Shown here piece by piece: positions 1 through 5,271 of a DNA stretch of 13,921 nt; position 1 is the stretch's first letter; each line of letters starts with the position of its first letter. The DNA comes from Ruthenibacterium sp. (GTDB taxonomy: Bacteria; Bacillota; Clostridia; Oscillospirales; Ruminococcaceae), in NCBI GenBank assembly GCA_020025255.1, contig JAHHSK010000051.1, positions 1 to 13,921 of the forward strand. Reading direction: 5' to 3'. The notes under the pieces were generated by a model that was given only the letters and a program-made list of their open reading frames with translations, was not told where the DNA came from and did no database searches. A program made the position numbers and the translations under genes.

Positions 1-18
1 CTCGTGGACAGCTTTGTT

Positions 19-47
19 AGTATACCAACTTTCCGCTCTTATGTCAA
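19..47 (-). promoter_or_regulatory. Sigma-A type promoter firing leftward out of the window
   Basis: On the minus strand a perfect -35 box TTGACA (47-42) is followed by a 17-base spacer and the -10 box TATACT (24-19). Transcription would start near 12 and leave the window at its left edge, so the gene it serves is not visible. Spacing and both hexamers are close to consensus, which suggests a strong promoter. The downstream bases in the window are too few to tell whether the product is an mRNA or a stable RNA. Confidence 0.7.
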
Positions 48-143
48 CACCTTTTTCGCTTTTTCTTTTTATTTTCTTTTTTTGCGGCATTTTATGCGGC
101 AGCGGTGCTTTTTTCGCTTGTCTATAATCCTTTGTGCCTTACT

Positions 144-159
144 CTTATAATATAGTATA
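144..159. promoter_or_regulatory. Promoter-like AT motif CTTATAATATAGTATA
   Basis: This 16-base AT-rich motif contains TATAAT (146-151, plus) and, on the other strand, TATACT (159-154). It matches the motif in front of the adenine deaminase gene (8993-9008) at 15 of 16 positions. No good -35 box is seen at 17 bases on either strand; TTGCCC at 180-175 on the minus strand is 15 bases away. A plus-strand transcript would meet the hairpin at 186-217 almost at once. It may be a promoter, but direction and target are unclear. The rest of 48-185 is T-rich on the plus strand and shows no gene. Confidence 0.3.
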
Positions 160-185
160 AAAGGGGAGCAGGGCGGGCAAAAGCA

Positions 186-217
186 AAAAGCTCCCGCAGC
201 TGCCTGCGGGAGCTTTT
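186..217 (-). terminator. Intrinsic terminator of the M3 peptidase gene
   Basis: A perfect 14-bp stem (186-199 with 204-217) closes a 4-base loop. Read on the minus strand it begins just after the peptidase stop codon and ends in a run of five T residues, followed by another T-rich stretch. The stem itself ends in TTTT on the plus strand, so it could also stop transcription coming from the left. Confidence 0.85.
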
Positions 218-220
218 GTC

Positions 221-1927
221 TTACTTATTTTCTGTAAGCTTGTGATTTTGTGTGCGGATCCATTCACTCACCTGCGCGCTGAGCTTTGCCATAGTGCCCT
301 CTTTAAACGGGCTTTCAAAGCCTGCCGCATCCACAAGCCCCGGATACGTCTTACTGCCTGCCGCACTTACCAGTGCGAGGTAACGCTTCCATGCATCCTG
401 CCAGTCGTGCAGCGATGCGGTAAAGAACTGCAGCGCCACCGTCTGTGCCAGACAGTAATCAATATAATAGAAGGGCATTTCGTAGATATGAAGCTGACGC
501 TGCCAGCCTGCGCCGCGGCCATAGAAGGGGATATCCCCAAAATCGATCCACGGACGGTATTCCTTTTCCAGCTTTGCCCATACTTCGTTGCGCTGTGCGG
601 GCGTCATATCGGGATTTGCATATACAATGTGCTGGAACTCATCCACCATGGTGCCGTAGGGCAGGAAGTACATCGCATCCTCGGCATGCGCCAGCTCATA
701 GCGTTCGGTGTCCTTGCCGAAGAACTTGCTGTGATACTTCGATGTCAGGAACTCCATGGACATCGAATGGATCTCGCAGCTTTCCATGCCCGGCTCCTGC
801 AGGATGCCCGGCAGGTTTTTCTGCATCGCGACCCATGCCGCAAACGCGTGGCCCGCTTCGTGCGTCAGGACATCGACGTCGCCCGAAGTCGCATTGAAGT
901 TCGAGAAAATAAACGGGGATTTGTAATCCGGCAGGAAGGTGCAGTATCCGCCGGGTGCCTTGCCCTCTTTGGAAAGCACATCAAACAGATCGTTTTCAAA
1001 CATCAAATCAATGAACCGGCTGGTTTCGGGGCTGAGCTCGTGATACATTTCCTTGCCGGCGGCAAGGATCTCTTCCGGCGTGCCGTGCGGCGCGGGATTG
1101 CCTTCGATAAAGCAGAAGGAATCATCATAGAATTTGGGATCCTCGATGCCGGTGCGCTCGAACTGCAGCTTTTTCAGCTGCGCCACAACCGGCACAACAT
1201 CCTTTTTGATCTGTTCCCGGTAAGCCGCCATATCCTCGATCGTATACCCGATGCGGCGCATGCGGATCGCGCCCAGGGGAATAAAGTTTTCATAGCCAAG
1301 CTTCTTTGCCTGTTCCGTGCGGTTTTTGACAAGCTTGTCGTAAATCGTGTCGAACTCCTCGCGGTGCGCATCAAACCATGCGCCTTCCGCTTCCAATGCC
1401 GCCTTGCGCACGGCGCGGTCGGGGTCCTGCTTGTACAGCACCATTTGGCTGACGGTGTTCTTGCGTCCCGCAAATTCGATCAGTGCCGAAGCATACAGCC
1501 TTTGATATTCTGTGACCAATGCGTTTTCCTCTGCCATAAGCCCAAGGATCGCCGGGTCGGACGACTTGACATCGATTTCCATTTTATCGAATGCGATCTT
1601 GCCGATTTTTTCTTCCAGCTCCGTGCGCAGCGGGCAGGCAAGCAGCGAACGGTATACGTCCAGCTGTGCTTCGCCCAGTGCGGGGCCGTTTTCATCAAAG
1701 AAATTGCGTTCCGCTTCATAGAATGCATCCCGCGTATCCACCGTGTGGCGGATCTCTGCCAGCGTAGACATCGTGGCAAGGTGGTCATTCAGTTTTTCGA
1801 ATTCATCAAACGCCGCAAGCAGCTCCGGCACATTTTGGGCTGTATCCACGCGCGCTTTCAGTGCGGCGTATTTCGTTTTCGCCGCCTCAAAATCGGGGCG
1901 TTCGTATTTCATCTCGCTGAATTTCAC
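221..1927 (-). CDS. M3 family oligoendopeptidase (PepF-like zinc metallopeptidase)
   Basis: Cytosolic zinc peptidase of the thimet oligopeptidase/PepF family, which cuts short peptides, for example in recycling peptide nutrients or signal-peptide remnants. The 568-residue protein carries the zinc motif HEAGH at residues 356-360. The likely third ligand, Glu385, sits 29 residues after the first His, the spacing found in M3 enzymes, within EIHSMSMEFL. The length fits the pepF/M3 subgroup. No signal peptide is seen. The start is a GTG at 1927, chosen because AAGGAG lies 8 bases upstream; an ATG five codons further in lacks such a site. The gene is monocistronic, with an extended -10 promoter upstream and a strong terminator directly after the stop. 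The family assignment is firm; the exact substrate is not known. Confidence 0.95.
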   Translation of the reverse strand: MKFSEMKYERPDFEAAKTKYAALKARVDTAQNVPELLAAFDEFEKLNDHLATMSTLAEIRHTVDTRDAFYEAERNFFDENGPALGEAQLDVYRSLLACPLRTELEEKIGKIAFDKMEIDVKSSDPAILGLMAEENALVTEYQRLYASALIEFAGRKNTVSQMVLYKQDPDRAVRKAALEAEGAWFDAHREEFDTIYDKLVKNRTEQAKKLGYENFIPLGAIRMRRIGYTIEDMAAYREQIKKDVVPVVAQLKKLQFERTGIEDPKFYDDSFCFIEGNPAPHGTPEEILAAGKEMYHELSPETSRFIDLMFENDLFDVLSKEGKAPGGYCTFLPDYKSPFIFSNFNATSGDVDVLTHEAGHAFAAWVAMQKNLPGILQEPGMESCEIHSMSMEFLTSKYHSKFFGKDTERYELAHAEDAMYFLPYGTMVDEFQHIVYANPDMTPAQRNEVWAKLEKEYRPWIDFGDIPFYGRGAGWQRQLHIYEMPFYYIDYCLAQTVALQFFTASLHDWQDAWKRYLALVSAAGSKTYPGLVDAAGFESPFKEGTMAKLSAQVSEWIRTQNHKLTENK

Positions 1928-1981
1928 AAAAACAACTCCTTCGTTCCGGCATAATGCCGTTTTTATTATCGCAATGGTTTT

Positions 1982-1990
1982 ATTTTATCA
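1982..1990 (-). promoter_or_regulatory. Probable extended -10 promoter of the M3 peptidase gene
   Basis: On the minus strand TAAAAT (1987-1982) is preceded by TG one base upstream (1990-1989), making an extended -10. The sequence at the -35 position (TTTCTT, 2010-2005) is weak. The start would be near 1975, giving a leader of about 50 bases that contains a small CGGC/GCCG inverted repeat (1947-1959) before the Shine-Dalgarno. Confidence 0.45.
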
Positions 1991-2097
1991 CAGACACCAA
2001 CGAAAAGAAACAGCAAAACGCACCCGGCATCCGAAACATTTTTCCCGCAAGGGCAGGCGCATCGGGCTTTTCTGCTGCACCGCCCACAGAAAAAGGC

Positions 2098-2126
2098 TTG
2101 CAAAAAAAATCGGCAGGGGATATAAT
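2098..2126 (+). promoter_or_regulatory. Promoter of the folT transcript
   Basis: TTGCAA (2098-2103) and a perfect TATAAT (2121-2126) are separated by exactly 17 bases. The predicted transcription start, near 2133, falls a few bases before the first paired base of the THF riboswitch. This order (promoter, riboswitch, terminator, gene) supports the call. The 425-base gap between the peptidase and folT genes (1928-2352) is fully explained by the two divergent promoters, the riboswitch, the terminator and the ribosome binding site. Confidence 0.8.
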
Positions 2127-2135
2127 GAAAGCATC

Positions 2136-2247
2136 GCAGAGTAGAAGCCTGCGCGTTGGCCTGATTTCGGCCGAAGTGCCATTCCGACGGGGAGTTGCGG
2201 AATGGACGAAAAGCACCGCTTGCGGTGCAGGCTTCGCATCCCGCTGC
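2136..2247 (+). promoter_or_regulatory. Tetrahydrofolate (THF) riboswitch aptamer
   Basis: The leader carries conserved landmarks of the THF riboswitch: GAGTAGA near the 5' end, GCGTT, AAGTG, a G-rich GGAGTTG loop and the 3' element CGCATCCCGCTGC. Pairings seen are: P1, GCAG 2136-2139 with CTGC 2244-2247; a perfect 8-bp helix, 2144-2151 with 2228-2235; a perfect 8-bp hairpin, 2179-2186 with 2198-2205, whose loop holds the GGAGTTG; and a GC-rich hairpin, 2213-2219 with 2222-2228. An additional GGCC/GGCC hairpin (2158-2172) sits between GCGTT and AAGTG. THF riboswitches are known to sense reduced folates and to control folate transport or synthesis genes. The gene downstream is a folate-type ECF S component, which agrees. 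Confidence 0.9.
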
Positions 2248-2265
2248 TGCATCAAGCTGCATCAC

Positions 2266-2309
2266 GGGGCCTGCCGGGCACTTTTTCAAGTGCTCTGCGG
2301 CCTCTTTTT
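2266..2309 (+). terminator. Riboswitch-linked intrinsic terminator (expression platform)
   Basis: A long GC-rich hairpin (5' arm starting at 2266, 3' arm ending about 2304, tight core GCACTT/AAGTGC) is followed by TTTTT at 2305-2309. It lies between the THF aptamer and the folT start. It is therefore most simply the off-state of the riboswitch, stopping transcription when folate is plentiful. A short alternative pairing, CCCG 2240-2243 with CGGG 2265-2268, could link the 3' end of the aptamer to the base of the terminator; that part is inference. Confidence 0.8.
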
Positions 2310-2352
2310 GTCTCCTTTATGCGGCAACGCCACTTTAAAGGAGGTTTTTTTA

Positions 2353-2925
2353 TTGGAACAAAACGAACTCTCATCCCCCGCGCAGCCCGCATCTTTGGAT
2401 TTGGGCGTGCGCCTGCGCCTTGCCGCAGCAGAGCTTTCCCGCACCGGCACCTTGACCGGCTGCGCACTGTGCGCCGCATTGAATGTTGTGCTCAATCAGT
2501 ACGCTATCCCGGTAAGCACCATGCTGGAGATCGGCTTTGCATTTCTGGCAACCGCCTCGTGCGCATTTATGTACGGCCCGTTTGCGGCGGCGCTTATGGC
2601 CGGCATGGCCGATATCCTCGGCTTTTTTCTGCGCCCGAACGGAACCTTTTTTCTGGGCTTTACCCTGAACGCCGTTCTTTCGGGGCTGATCTACGGCTTA
2701 TGGCTGTATAAAAAGCCGGTTTCGCTTGTTCGCACCTTCTGCGCCTGCCTGACGGTGGTGGTCAGCATCAATCTGCTGCTTACCCCGATCTGGCTGCATA
2801 TCCTGTACGGCAACACCGCTTTGCTCTCCAGTGCCCGGCTGATCAAAAACGTCATCAAGCTGCCCGTGGATACCCTGCTTTTGTATACCACGCTCAAATC
2901 CCTGGCCCGCCGCAAGCGCGCCTGA
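2353..2925 (+). CDS. folT: Folate-type ECF transporter S component (FolT)
   Basis: Membrane protein of 190 residues expected to bind folate and dock onto a shared energizing module (EcfA1, EcfA2 and EcfT, not in this window) for ATP-driven uptake. After a polar N-terminus come several hydrophobic segments. The central part (AALMAGMADILGFF, PNGTFFLGFTLNAVLSGLIYG) matches the conserved core of FolT-type S components. The start is the TTG at 2353, with AAAGGAGG at 2337-2344. The reading frame stays open back to 1954, but the upstream part runs through the promoter, riboswitch and terminator and so is not coding. The THF riboswitch in the leader is independent support for folate as substrate. A related vitamin S component is possible but less likely. 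Confidence 0.88.
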   Translation: MEQNELSSPAQPASLDLGVRLRLAAAELSRTGTLTGCALCAALNVVLNQYAIPVSTMLEIGFAFLATASCAFMYGPFAAALMAGMADILGFFLRPNGTFFLGFTLNAVLSGLIYGLWLYKKPVSLVRTFCACLTVVVSINLLLTPIWLHILYGNTALLSSARLIKNVIKLPVDTLLLYTTLKSLARRKRA

Positions 2926-2937
2926 GGCAGAAATCTT

Positions 2938-3002
2938 TTCCCCCTTTGTCTTATCACCATTGCACCGTTGCGGGCATACGATAAGGCAAAGGGGGAATTT
3001 TT
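2938..3002 (+). terminator. 18-bp hairpin with T-run: folT terminator overlapping the next gene's ribosome binding site
   Basis: Bases 2938-2955 pair with 2980-2997 in 18 consecutive pairs, with a single T-G wobble at 2949/2986, around a 24-base loop. TTTTT follows at 2998-3002. This has the form of an intrinsic terminator for folT. The 3' arm contains AAAGGGGG (2988-2995), which is the only Shine-Dalgarno for the ATG at 3003, so the same structure would hide that site in any read-through RNA. Confidence 0.75.
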
Positions 3003-3824
3003 ATGCAGCAAACCAATTTGAGTACAGGATGTCCCGCCGCCGTCGTGGATCCGGTCTATCCCGGCACGGCGCTGCGCGTGGGAAGCAGCGGAAGTGAAAC
3101 CGCACGGATGCAGAAATATCTGAACGTCTTTCTTGCAGGCTGTGCCCAGCGCGGTGCGCTTACCGTGGACGGCCGATTCGGCAGCCGAACCAAGGCCGCC
3201 GTGGAAGCCTTTCAGGCCGCGCACGGGCTTTCGGTGGACGGCGTGATCGGCGGCAATACCTGGAATGCCATTGTCTGCGCTTACAACGCCGTGTGCAACG
3301 GCAGCGCCGAAACGTTTCCCGGCATCACACTGCGTCCGTCCATGACAGGGCAGGATGTCCTGCTGATGCAGCAGCACCTCAACACGCTTTCGGCAACGTA
3401 TCCGGGCATCGCCATGCAGGCGGCCGACGGCTCCTACGGCACCAACATGTCGAATGCCGTGTACCAGTTCCAGTATCAGTTTTCCCTTCCGGCCGACCGT
3501 CTCATCGGCACGAACACCTGGGCGCGCATTGTTTCCGTTCACACGGCAGCCGCCTCGGCAAACCCTGCGTTTGTCACTTCCCGTTATCCCGGCACGCCGC
3601 TGCGCGTCGGTTCTTCGGGGGATATGGTGCGCTTTGCGCAAAGCTATCTGAACGGAGTGCTCGGCACACGGCTTTCGGTAGACGGCCGGTTCGGCACGGC
3701 AACCAGGGATGCAGTTCGCACCTTCCAGCGTGCGCAGGGGCTTACGGTGGACGGCATCATCGGCAGCGCGACCTGGGCGGCACTGATCCCGGTGTTCAAC
3801 GCATCGCTTCGCCGCCTTCGCTGA
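3003..3824 (+). CDS. Protein of three peptidoglycan-binding (PG_binding_1) repeats
   Basis: The 273-residue protein consists almost entirely of three related repeats of roughly 70-75 residues (about 19-90, 105-177 and 196-265). Each starts YPG or FPG, followed by LR, a Gly-rich turn and an LN helix. Repeats 1 and 3 carry VDGRFG, and all end in a G-x-x-TW motif. These are marks of the PG_binding_1 fold, which binds cell-wall peptidoglycan and usually accompanies a hydrolase. No catalytic domain is visible, and the N-terminus (MQQTNLSTGCPAAVV) is not a recognisable signal peptide. Repeats 1 and 3 are very similar, also at DNA level, while repeat 2 has diverged (ADGSYG for VDGRFG). The start is ATG 3003, with AAAGGGGG 7 bases upstream inside the folT hairpin. 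No separate promoter was recognised, so expression may depend on read-through. Its cellular role is not clear. Confidence 0.85.
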   Translation: MQQTNLSTGCPAAVVDPVYPGTALRVGSSGSETARMQKYLNVFLAGCAQRGALTVDGRFGSRTKAAVEAFQAAHGLSVDGVIGGNTWNAIVCAYNAVCNGSAETFPGITLRPSMTGQDVLLMQQHLNTLSATYPGIAMQAADGSYGTNMSNAVYQFQYQFSLPADRLIGTNTWARIVSVHTAAASANPAFVTSRYPGTPLRVGSSGDMVRFAQSYLNGVLGTRLSVDGRFGTATRDAVRTFQRAQGLTVDGIIGSATWAALIPVFNASLRRLR

Positions 3825-3840
3825 TTTTGGCGGCAGGGCA

Positions 3841-3860
3841 GGGGAGAGACCCCGATTTTT
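3841..3860 (+). terminator. Weak possible terminator after the peptidoglycan-binding gene
   Basis: GGGG (3841-3844) can pair with CCCC (3850-3853) around AGAGA, and TTTTT follows at 3856-3860. Four GC pairs make a short stem, so this is a weak candidate, but it is well placed 16 bases after the stop codon. Confidence 0.35.
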
Positions 3861-3861
3861 A

Positions 3862-3900
3862 TAAAAAAAGCAAAGGCAGCCGATTCCGGCTGCCTTTGCT
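3862..3900 (-). terminator. Intrinsic terminator of the heat-shock operon, after dnaJ
   Basis: A perfect 14-bp stem (3869-3882 with 3887-3900) closes a 4-base loop. Read on the minus strand it follows the dnaJ stop codon by about a dozen bases and ends in seven T residues. There is no T-run on the plus strand, so it acts for the leftward heat-shock transcript. Confidence 0.92.
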
Positions 3901-3911
3901 GATGCTGCTTA

Positions 3912-5063
3912 TCAATCGAACATATCGCGCAGCTTTTTGAAAAAGCCCTTGCGCTGCTCATAATTTTCTTCCTTGAGGGATTCATCGAATTTTTTCAGCG
4001 CATCACGCTGGGTGCGTGTCAGCTTCTGCGGGATTTCCACAACCACCTTCACATACTGGTTGCCGCGCCCGCGTCCGTTGACATACTGGATCCCCTTGCC
4101 GCGCAGACGGAAGGTCGTGCCGCTTTGGGTTCCTTCCGGCACGTTGTATTCCACCTTGCCATCGATCGTGGGAACCACGATATCCGCGCCAAGCACCGCC
4201 TGACTGTATGTGATCGGCACCGTGACGTATACGTCAAAGCGATCGCGTTCAAACATCGGGTCGGGGCGCACTGTCACGATCACGATCAGATCCCCCGCAG
4301 GCCCGCCGTTTGTGCCGGCATCGCCAAGGCCGGCAAGACGCAGGCTCTGATCGTCATCAATGCCGGCCGGGATCTTGACCTCAATGCGCTTGGAATGCGA
4401 GGTCTTTCCGCTGCCATGGCATTTGGAACAGGGGGATTTGATGATTTTTCCTTTTCCGCCGCAGCGCGAGCACGGCTGGGAAGACTGCATCACGCCGAAC
4501 GGCGTGCGCTGCTGCACGGTAACATATCCTGTGCCGTGGCAATCCGGGCAGGATTCCGGGCTTGTGCCCTTTGCCGCCCCGGTGCCCGAACAATCCGGAC
4601 AGGTATCCTGACGGTTGACCGTCACCGTTTTGGTGCACCCGTGCACCGCCTCCATAAAATCGATCACAAGGCTTACGCGGATATCCGCACCCTTGCGCGG
4701 TGCGTTCGGGTTTGCACGCCGTCCGCCGCCAAAGCCGCCAAAGCCGCCGCCGAACAGATCCCCGAAAATATCGTTCAGATCCACGCCGCCGAAGCCGCCG
4801 CCAAAGCCGCCGCCACCGCCCGCGCCGTAGTTCGGGTCTACCCCGGCATGGCCGAACTGATCGTAGCGCGCACGCTTATCCTTATCACTCAAAACCTCGT
4901 ATGCTTCGCCCACCTCTTTGAACTTTTCCTCGGCCGCCTTGTCGCCGGGGTTCAGATCCGGGTGATATTTTTTTGCGAGCTTGCGGTACGCGCTTTTGAT
5001 CTCGCTGTCCGACGCCGTTTTTGCTACGCCGAGTACCTCATAATAATCGCGTTTTTCTGCCAT
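3912..5063 (-). CDS. dnaJ: Chaperone protein DnaJ (Hsp40)
   Basis: Type I J-domain co-chaperone of 383 residues. It delivers unfolded substrates to DnaK and stimulates DnaK's ATPase in the cytosol. The J domain occupies about residues 1-70, with the essential HPD at 34-36. A Gly/Phe-rich linker follows. The zinc domain has four CxxCxGxG motifs (CPDCSGTG, CPDCHGTG, CSRCGGKG, CSKCHGSG). The C-terminal substrate-binding and dimerization region completes the protein. The start is the ATG at 5063 (MAEKRDYYEVLG), with AAGGTGAG upstream; the open frame extends 36 codons further but those residues have no family counterpart. It is the last gene of the hrcA-grpE-dnaK-dnaJ order, 208 bases behind dnaK. 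It has a good promoter of its own and a strong terminator after it. Confidence 0.98.
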   Translation of the reverse strand: MAEKRDYYEVLGVAKTASDSEIKSAYRKLAKKYHPDLNPGDKAAEEKFKEVGEAYEVLSDKDKRARYDQFGHAGVDPNYGAGGGGGFGGGFGGVDLNDIFGDLFGGGFGGFGGGRRANPNAPRKGADIRVSLVIDFMEAVHGCTKTVTVNRQDTCPDCSGTGAAKGTSPESCPDCHGTGYVTVQQRTPFGVMQSSQPCSRCGGKGKIIKSPCSKCHGSGKTSHSKRIEVKIPAGIDDDQSLRLAGLGDAGTNGGPAGDLIVIVTVRPDPMFERDRFDVYVTVPITYSQAVLGADIVVPTIDGKVEYNVPEGTQSGTTFRLRGKGIQYVNGRGRGNQYVKVVVEIPQKLTRTQRDALKKFDESLKEENYEQRKGFFKKLRDMFD

Positions 5064-5180
5064 ATCTCTCTCACCTTGATTTCTAAAGAAGTGGGTCTGC
5101 CGCAAGCCCTGCGCCCGCCCGCACAAAGGGGGAAGGGGAGCCGCGGCGCTGCTGCGGCCGCTTTGCCGCACAGCTTACCT

Positions 5181-5209
5181 ATTGTAACAAAGCCGCGGCA
5201 CAATGTAAA
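5181..5209 (-). promoter_or_regulatory. Promoter specific to dnaJ
   Basis: On the minus strand TTTACA (5209-5204) and TACAAT (5186-5181) are separated by exactly 17 bases. Transcription would start near 5174, leaving a GC-rich leader of about 110 bases before dnaJ. The spacer contains the perfect palindrome GCCGCGGC (5192-5199), and a second copy occurs in the leader at 5140-5147. No CIRCE element is present here, so this promoter would not be under direct HrcA control. Confidence 0.7.
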
Positions 5210-5227
5210 GCGTCCTGCCGCCGAACG

Positions 5228-5264
5228 TGCTTCGGGACAGCCGCACGGCGGCTGTCCCGAAGCA
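5228..5264 (-). other. Perfect 17-bp GC-rich hairpin after dnaK
   Basis: Bases 5228-5244 pair without mismatch with 5248-5264 around a 3-base loop, starting 7 bases after the dnaK stop codon. There is no T-run after the stem on either strand, so it is not a standard intrinsic terminator. It could slow or partly stop transcription, or protect the 3' end of the hrcA-grpE-dnaK mRNA after processing. Confidence 0.7.
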
Positions 5265-5271
5265 TCTGCTA

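Noticed and set aside
242..1954. Long open frame of 570 codons on the plus strand opposite the M3 peptidase
   Set aside because: It is the mirror frame of a well-supported gene, its Cys/His/Arg-rich translation resembles no family, and it lacks a ribosome binding site.
1954..2352. N-terminal extension of folT up to an upstream ATG
   Set aside because: The extension would cover the promoter, riboswitch and terminator. A strong Shine-Dalgarno sits directly before the TTG at 2353.
4700..4830. Repetitive GCCGCC-rich stretch as a possible tandem repeat or CRISPR-like array
   Set aside because: It encodes the Gly/Phe-rich linker of DnaJ on the minus strand, and there are no spacers or regular repeat units.
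5140..5199. Second CIRCE element in front of dnaJ
   Set aside because: No TTAGCACTC or GAGTGCTAA arm is found here; the only inverted repeats are GCCGCGGC palindromes.
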